Source of the DNA: Blumeriella jaapii
Lineage: Eukaryota > Ascomycota > Leotiomycetes > Helotiales > Drepanopezizaceae
Assembly: GCA_009599575.1 (NCBI GenBank)
Contig: VWND01000076.1
Coordinates: 1,426,001 to 1,490,000 of the forward strand
Reading direction: 5' to 3'
DNA: 64,000 nucleotides
Below the pieces are notes generated by a model. That model was not told the origin of the DNA and did not search any database. It saw only the letters and a program-made list of their open reading frames with translations. Both the position numbers and the translations under genes were made by a program. Shown piece by piece: positions 57,701-64,000 of this stretch (position 1 is the stretch's first letter; each line of letters opens with the position of its first letter).

Positions 57701-59584
57701 GGTCTCCAGGGGTTTTGGAGTGTCCTGAAAAACATCATTCAGGACAACGATCTCGCGCACCCCCTCTGCCAACATCTTCGCGATGGACAGTGGCCACTCG
57801 ACTACATCCATGGCCGCTTGGAGAGAATCTCGAAGAAGTCTGGCCACGGCCGTCTGTTGGAAGCTGCAACCTGGTTCAAGGAGCGCTTTGACGCGATCCG
57901 AAAGTTGCCCAGCTTCCTACTTCCCAGATACTTTGGTCTCGTGATCCGAACCGCTTACATGGCAGCATGGAAGCGTGGCTTGGAGTTGATGAGTGAAAAC
58001 GTGAAAACTGGGCAATGGTTCTTGCAGGATCTTGCCATGGTCAGCATTCAACAGACAGGCATTGTCAAGTCGGCCTCTCTCTACCCCAAAAAGGAGGTCC
58101 CTTCCCTCGCTGCCGGACTCCCCCATTTCTCTGTATCGTGGGCCCGTTGTTGGGGACGAGATGTCTTCATTTCGGCCCGCGGTCTCTTCTTAGGCACTGG
58201 TCGCTATGCCGAATGCAAGGAGCATATCCTTGCGTTTGCAAGCGTGTTGAAGCATGGAATGGTTCCTAACCTCCTGTCGAGTGGGTCAAACCCTCGGTAC
58301 AATGCTCGAGATGCCATCTGGTTCATGCTGCAGACCATCCAGGACTACACCAACATTGTTCCAAACGGTATCGACATTTTGCAAGAGAGCATACCTCGTC
58401 GCTTCCTTCCCTACGATGATACTTATTTCGAGGTGGACGACCCTCGAGCGTATTCCAAGTCGTCGACACTAGAAGACATCATCCAAGAGGCATTACAACG
58501 ACATGCCACTGGGATGTCTTTTAGGGAGGCCAACGCCGGCCCAGGACTTGACATGCAGATGGGTTCCGAGGGATTCCAGCAAGACATCAAGGTGGATTGG
58601 GACACTGGTCTTATCTTTGGCGGGAATCAACACAACTGCGGCACGTGGATGGACAAGATGGGGGAATCCGAACGAGCACACAGCAAAGGTGTCCCGGGCA
58701 CACCTCGTGACGGCTCCGCTATTGAGATTGCCGGCCTTCTCTACAGCACTCTGATCTGGATTGCCAAGCTGCACACAGAAGGCAAATACAAATACGCGGG
58801 CGTCAGCACTACCCACCCGGGCCTCAAAGTTGTGACCTTTGACGACTGGGCGGGTCGTATCAAGAGCAACTTTGAGAGGTGCTACTACGTTCCGCTCGAC
58901 GCTAAGGATGATACGGATTATGATGTCAATCCAGCTGTTCTCAACCGCCGCGGTATCTACAAGGACTTGTACAGGTCCGGCAAGGAGTACGAGGATTACC
59001 AGCTGAGAGCCAACTTCCCCATCGCCATGACCGTCGCGCCGGACTTGTTCGACCCCAAGCACGCGCTGCATGCCTTGACGCTTGCAGACAAGGTCCTGCG
59101 TGGCCCGACCGGGATGGCGACGCTCGACCCGGCAGATCTCAACTACAGACCCTACTACAACAACTCGGAAGACTCGACCGATTTCGCGACATCCAAAGGC
59201 AGGAATTACCATCAGGGGCCCGAGTGGGTGTGGCCGACTGGTTTCTTCCTGCGGGCTCTGCTGAAGTTCGACCTGATGCGCAAGACGAGCCCGCAAGAGC
59301 GCACGGAGAGTTTCCAGCAGATCACGCGGCGGCTGGAGGGCTGCAAGCAGGCTATCCGGAGTAGCCCGTGGGCGGGTCTGACGGAGCTGACGCAGAAGGG
59401 AGGCGAGTTTTGCAGGGACTCGGTAAGTCGATTCTGCTTTCAGGGTTGTAGGTGGATTGAGGGCGATGGCGATGGCTAATGTGTGAATGAACAGAGTCCG
59501 ACGCAAGCTTGGAGCGCGGGGTGCCTGATTGATCTGTATCATGACGCGGCGCAGTACGACGTTTCGCAGCTCTCACGTGGATAG
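54787..59584 (+). CDS. GDB1: Glycogen debranching enzyme (4-alpha-glucanotransferase / amylo-1,6-glucosidase)
   Basis: A bifunctional cytosolic enzyme that removes glycogen branches: it moves short glucan chains, then hydrolyses the remaining alpha-1,6 glucose. Exons are 54787-55016, 55076-59422 and 59495-59584. The N-terminal half has GH13 motifs: VIHFTPLQQRGSSNSPYSI, DVVWNHTANNSPWLQEHP, GIRIDNCHSTP with the nucleophile Asp at about residue 558, VVAELFTGSE, and FMDCTHDNEAP. The C-terminal half is the GH133 glucosidase: SWARCWGRDVFISARGL, HGMVPNLLSSG, NARDAIWFMLQ, GPEWVWPTGFFLRALL; it ends SPTQAWSAGCLIDLYHDA. The exon sum is 4667 nt, one short of a multiple of three. The gap is at 56174: ccaagtac should read with one more A to give GPKYVRIDEHG. 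With that base the protein is 1555 residues, the normal length for fungi. The break is most likely a sequence error. Confidence 0.94.
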
Positions 59585-59807
59585 ATGTGAGGAGGGAGGG
59601 AGGGGCGTGATTGAGTTGAGCTGAGCTGGGCTACAGTGCAAAGTGGAAGTATTATGTTAATGGGCTCGGAGGGAAGGATTGCCCTTGTCGAAGTCGACGA
59701 TAATAGCTAGCTGGTCATGAGGTGGGATGGAATGGGATGGGACACAAAGGGATGTATCTTAGACTGGTTGGTCAACGGAAGAAAGCAGAAATTTGATCAC
59801 GAGTACT

Positions 59808-59926
59808 CTTCTTCTTCTTCTTCTTCTTCTTCTTCTTCTTCTTCTTCTTCTTCTTCTTCTTCTTCTTCTTCTTCTTCTTCTTCTTCTTCTTCTTCTTCTT
59901 CTTCTTCTTCTTCTTCTTCTTCTTCT
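59808..59926 (+). repeat. (CTT)n trinucleotide microsatellite, about 40 units
   Basis: An uninterrupted CTT array of about 119 bp, polypyrimidine on the plus strand and polypurine on the other. It lies about 220 bp beyond the GDB1 stop codon. Such mirror-repeat tracts can form triplex DNA. Confidence 0.95.
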
Positions 59927-60157
59927 GCGTGCATAGGGAAGAGGAAAGAGGAAAGAAGTCTTTCTGGTGATGATGATGATTAGGCGGTCGGTTGGTATGG
60001 ATGCATGGGTGGATGCATGAATGGATGGATGTGTGTATGTATTTATGTATGTATAGCATCGTGACTTTTGGGGGGGCTTGAGTAGCACTAGCCGCCCTCA
60101 TCCTCCTCTCTAGTGCGTGACGGGTCCAGACCCACGGGAAGGAGAGGGTGGGGGCGG

Positions 60158-60160
<3 letters not shown>

Positions 60161-60196
<36 letters not shown>
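60161..60196 (+). repeat. (CT)n dinucleotide microsatellite
   Basis: About 18 CT units, followed by a T-rich stretch. Confidence 0.9.
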
Positions 60197-60201
<5 letters not shown>

Positions 60202-60609
60202 TTTTGCAACACCGGTGTCTCTGCTTCTTTTGTGTGAGAAGGAAGAAGGCCTTGGTTTTGCAGGATGGGAAATAGGGGGCCGGGGCAGGGGGAGAGACAG
60301 GCAGGTAGGTAGGGTAGGTAGGTAGGTATGTATAAATCTGCGGCAGTATGCTGAAAGGGATTGCTTTTGTATACGTACATTCAAGACAATCATACAAAAA
60401 GTTGTGATTCCGACGCCGGGTCGCAATGCCTGGCAGCGCGACTTTCGGTACACATCTGGCTTCGTTCGTTTGTGCCGTTTCCATCGCCTCGGAACGGACG
60501 CGGAGAGGTGGAGAAAAGCATTTGAGCAAAGCGATCAGTGTCTGCCGGTGCTTTCACTCATTTCTCAAGGCCGTACCGTACGTACGCGTACAAGCCGACC
60601 CCTTCTCAC

Positions 60610-61671
60610 TCATACCGGTTTCTCCGCCTCCTCCAACAAATCTTCGACCCGGAACGCCGGATCGCCCTTCCCAAACATCTCCAGCAGCCTTCTCCTCTCG
60701 CTCTTCTCCCCGCTCACGCCATAGAACTTCTGCAAGCACATGACCAGCCACTTCGCCTCGTCGACGCTGACGCCGCGGCCCTTGACGACCTGGCCTTGCA
60801 GCAGCACGAGGCCCTTGTCGGCCGCCAGGTCCAGGTGGTGCGTGAGCGTCGTGTGCGGCTCGCTGTACTCCCCGCGCAGCTTGTACTCCGCCAGGTGCGT
60901 GAAGATAACCGTCGCCACGTCCGGGGCCGGGAACGTCCACTGCAGGATGTGGATCTCGGCGCCGGCTTGCCCTTCCTTGGGCAGGGGTAAGATGAAGAGC
61001 GGGAATTTCCGGGCCGTGGCTTGCAGCACGGCGTAGACGGAGACCGGGATCACGGCACAGAGGGAGTGTGGGTTGCTGGCGTGGCACAGCCGCCACGCGG
61101 CTTCGAGGTCGCTGGAGTCCAGCGCGCGCGCGAGAGAGGTCGAGGTAGGAGGAGAGGGGCCTGATGCCGGACGACGTAGACGTGCCGGACGGCGGGTGTT
61201 TCCCCTCCGCCGTGGGGATTTGGGGCGCGGGAGGCGGTGGGGGGAATGGCGAGGAGGAGGAGGCAGGGGAGGACGTCGTTGACGGAGGGATGGACGCATC
61301 GTCGAGGGGAGTGCTGGGGATATGGATGGAGGCTTCTTTCTTGAGATGCTGAATCTTCTCTTTATATACTTCCTTCAGCTCGTTGATGTCCTGCAGGCCC
61401 TCTCTAACACCGTCAGCGTGGTTCGGGGATGAGATCAGCCGAATGAATTTGGAGCAGAACGGGCGCGTCCTGCGAAGCTCGGTAGATCCTTGACTCACTC
61501 TCTTGCTTTCCGCGCGAGCTTGTCCTTGTACTTCTCCGTCACCCGGTCGGCGTGCTGGGTCGCGAGGAATCGGATGTCGTGCACCTGCGCCCATCGCCGC
61601 TGGGTCGCGCGCAGATAGGGCGCGGTCACGGATACGGCGTGGCGTAGGGCTGGAGTTCGCAGGCTTGCCAT
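60610..61671 (-). CDS. ATP11: Mitochondrial F1-ATPase assembly factor ATP11
   Basis: A matrix chaperone that binds free F1 beta subunits during assembly of ATP synthase. Exon 1 (61499-61671) encodes a basic presequence (MASLRTPALRHAVSVTAPYL) and RWAQVHDIRFLATQH. The intron 61404-61498 has GTGAGT..GTTAG ends. Exon 2 continues EGLQDINELKEVYKEKI, then a Pro/Ser-rich linker, then the ATP11 domain: LEAAWRLCHASNPHSLCAVIP, PLFILPLPKEG, EIHILQWTFPAPD, IFTHLAEYKLRGEYSEPHTTLTH-type text, and LVLLQGQVVKGRGVSV. The two exons total 967 nt, so the frame shifts by two bases, at the CG run near 61118-61128 between YLDLSRA and ALDSSDLE. One more CG pair restores a protein of about 322 residues. Error in a dinucleotide run is the likely reason. 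Confidence 0.9.
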
Positions 61672-62678
61672 GGTCTTTTTCTTTCTTTTTTTTGTGAAAC
61701 TGCCGCGTCGTGATAGGGAAAGAATGGGTTTTGGTCAGGAGAAAAGAATTGAGGTAAGTGAGGTTGTTCCGTCATTGAGTTGCGCCGGGCGAGCGGCCGC
61801 ACCAGTTGCGTGGCGGGAAAAAGATTTTCCGGCTTGGCTGGTAAGCGAGCTTTTGTTTACTTCGAGAGTGACTTACAGTCACCCGACAGTGGAAGGCTTG
61901 CTCTTTTCCCGTTCAACACAAGCCCTTCTCAACATATTGCGGCTCTGCGTGATGAGCGGTCAAACTCTACCGGTCATGGCTCTGGAAATAAGCTATCACC
62001 CGCTCGGAACGCGTTTGTCTTTTTTCAGGCGGTTTTAAGTAGAGCATGAGCCTTTTTGGCTCTCATTTTTTCAAGTAACTTTATCCTCGTCTTTCATATA
62101 TTAAATACCCTTGTGTTCACCCATGATTCCAATCGAGCCTTTGCTCAAAGTATGGCTGCTAACCGAATACAGCTTTTAGAGTTGTACGGTACCAAGATCG
62201 AAAGTACTTAAAGCAAGCATCGTGAATTTTCAGGCATCTATCTCGCGCCTTCTTTTGAAGAAGGCTTGGTAAATCTGATTTGATAATAACATCATGTAAT
62301 ACGAGCCACTAGGCTCTGTGAGTAAGGTGCACGTGATAGTGCAAGTTAAATATGGGTCAGCGCTTGTTTATTTTCGCTTAGACGGGGAGCATTGGAAGAA
62401 TCACAGATTTAAACAGCTATGACGCGTTACTTCCCTCTTATGATAGCCGAGCGCGCGTGAATAAGCGCGTTCCTTTCGTGCTGTGATGGCTGTGAACACG
62501 TGAATCAACGCGCTACTTTTGACGCTAGTAAATCACCTTTAGTTGATAAGTTTCTTTCTCTTTCTCCTCGACAATCTCTTCTCTCGATATCAACAACAAC
62601 AACATCAATCTCGACGTTCAAACGCACAGAACAACTACACCTTTCACAACAGACACAGATACGATTTCAACAAGCAAG
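61672..62678. other. Divergent intergenic region
   Basis: Lies between the starts of ATP11 (minus) and the last gene (plus) and so should hold both promoters. A CAACAACAACA-type leader (about 62590-62610) precedes the downstream ATG. No gene or mobile element is seen. Confidence 0.5.
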
Positions 62679-63861
62679 ATGTCACAGCGAAACGCTTCTC
62701 ATATGAAAAAGCGCACCCGCAACAGCACTTCCGCAGACAGCGAGCCACTATTGACCGACGGCTTGTTTGATTTCGTTACCAAAGCCAACCTCGCAGCTCA
62801 GGTGATGAACAAAAACTCTCAGTCAAAGGATATCTCTCCCCAGAAGCACTACAGATCTGCTTCAGGTGCAGAGGAACCCCAGACCAAGCGCCTTCGAGTC
62901 GAAATTGAGCCTTCCATATTTTGCATCACAGGGGATCCTAATCAGGATGCCAAGAAATCGGCCTGGGAGAGCTTGAGCTGGCGGGATCTAGACTTTGAGG
63001 ATCTTGAGGAGGGAAGAAAGAGCACAGAGGTCGCACAAGTCGACTATGGCCTTACAGACAACACCGCCAACACCTCGACCACTACTGATGACTCAGTCCC
63101 CGCTGACACACCCGAAATCCTCCGGGGACGTCTTGCGGCTCCGAAGTTGCTCTTTACAGCCCCCGAGATAAAGCAAATGGCGCGTTGGATGAAGCTCCAC
63201 CGAACCAACAAGTCTTCAGGCCACAAGCAAGAGTTCGTTGAGGTATGTATTGAAATCGAATTATCTTCTTTGCGTACTTATCATTTGTCTGAAAGAATTG
63301 GGAGCACATCTCATACGATCACCGAGCTTTCTATTCCAGAGGCAATTGCTAACCACGCGTGTCATATAGCTTCTTGAGCGTCTCGGCTTCCAAAATAATC
63401 AACTCACCGCGCGTAATATGGCGCTGCTGAGGAAAAAGACATATGATAAGATGCGTAGCATGGAGATTGCTATGCGCAGATCAGGTGCCATCGCGGAGGG
63501 ATACAACAACTCAATGCTTCACTTTGCGGAGTGGACGAGCACTTGGTTGGCCCCTGGCTGGAATGGCAAGTTCGACAAGCCATCACAGGCGGACTCTGCA
63601 GAGGCTCTGGAGAGAATGCGGGCGATTGGCCTTGCTGCCAACGGCGCGAAGTTAAAGGAGGATTTTTTTGAGCGGGAGTTTCTTGTGGTCGAGGAGCCAA
63701 ACATGCGAGCAATGCCCGTGCAGGATCGTCGTGGTGACAGTGAGGAGAGAGAGGACAGAGAGGACAGAGAGGACAGAGAGGATAGAGAGGACAGAGAGGG
63801 CAGAGAGGACAGAGAGGACAGAGAAGAGACTGGAGGCGCAGACCCCAACAAGTGGCTGTAA
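62679..63861 (+). CDS. Unknown nuclear-type protein with EDR tandem repeat; may continue past the window
   Basis: I do not recognise this gene. Exon 1 (62679-63242) starts MSQRNASHMKKRTRNSTS and is rich in Ser, Thr and charged residues; SGAEEPQTKRLRVE resembles a nuclear localisation signal. The intron 63243-63369 runs from GTATGT to ATATAG. Exon 2 opens LLERLGFQNNQLTARNMALLRKK and contains a Trp-rich segment (FAEWTSTWLAPGWNGKFD), then an acidic-basic repeat (EDR)n at about 63749-63825. The protein would end KWL at TAA 63859-63861. However, that end is also a perfect splice donor (CT|GTAAGTAC at 63858), and an acceptor (CTTGTAG) lies near 63990, so another exon beyond 64000 is possible. The ATG chosen is the first in the frame. 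Confidence 0.55.
63749..63825 (+). repeat. In-frame 9-bp tandem repeat coding for EDR
   Basis: About nine copies of gaggacaga, keeping the frame open and encoding alternating Glu-Asp-Arg. A few units are changed to gatagagag or ggcagagag. Such arrays vary in length between strains. Confidence 0.9.
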
Positions 63862-64000
63862 GTACATTTGATTCCCCCTTCCACATAGGACACATCCTCC
63901 ACCTTCTGATGCGCCTCAACAATTATATGTTTGATCGAATCATAGCTCTTGGAAATCTCTTTATACGGAGAGCTAACTTGAATCTTGTAGCAACCAGGAT

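Larger units (their letters stand above)
59585..60609. other. Intergenic between convergent genes, with microsatellites
   Basis: 3' flanks of GDB1 (plus) and ATP11 (minus). It holds a (CTT)40 array, a GGATG-type repeat near 60005-60045, a (CT)18 array, and a GGTAGGTA run near 60303-60330. Long Ser, Arg or Lys frames seen here are only translations of the trinucleotide array. Confidence 0.7.

Noticed and set aside
59717..60380. Long poly-Ser, poly-Lys and poly-Arg reading frames on both strands
   Set aside because: They are translations of the (CTT)40 array in different frames and have no gene context.

Overview
The window looks like a filamentous ascomycete (Pezizomycotina) chromosome. Genes have short introns with GT..AG ends and CTAAC-type branch points. 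Gene-rich DNA of balanced composition alternates with very AT-rich blocks of mutated LTR retrotransposons. Differences between paired LTRs are almost all C-to-T or G-to-A transitions and coding remnants are full of TAA/TAG codons, the signature of repeat-induced point mutation (RIP). I cannot assign a genus.

Layout. 1-4.1 kb: a small two-exon membrane-protein gene (1327-1903), then two ~450-bp repeat copies in direct orientation. 4.1-13.3 kb: a complete RIP-mutated Ty1/copia element (4243-12474) inserted into a truncated, reverse-oriented copy of a second copia family. 13.6-34 kb: host genes, namely a secreted right-handed beta-helix protein, a decayed membrane-protein pseudogene, ARO3-type DAHP synthase, an MBD4-like DNA glycosylase, a Lys-rich protein of unknown function, cytochrome c1, a Fic-domain protein and NAD-dependent glycerol-3-phosphate dehydrogenase. 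34987-54418: a 19.4-kb nested block in which a full copia element carries two independent Ty3/gypsy insertions, each with exact 5-bp target duplications. 54.8-64 kb: glycogen debranching enzyme, the mitochondrial F1-ATPase assembly factor ATP11, microsatellites, and a gene of unknown function that may continue past the right edge.

The host genes are mostly core metabolism (aromatic amino acids, respiratory complex III and ATP synthase assembly, glycerol and glycogen). The nested block separates the divergently transcribed GPD1 and GDB1 genes, so it sits between their promoters. The MBD4-like glycosylase is notable because RIP and cytosine deamination make T:G mismatches, the lesion this family repairs.

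Two cautions. Four conserved genes (ARO3, CYT1, GDB1, ATP11) each carry one small indel, best explained as one or two missing bases at a short repeat, and the Lys-rich gene has similar breaks; assembly error fits better than loss of four housekeeping genes. The membrane-protein gene at 17.4-19.3 kb is different: it has transition-type stop codons as well as a frameshift and looks genuinely dead. No CRISPR array, rRNA or confident tRNA gene was found.
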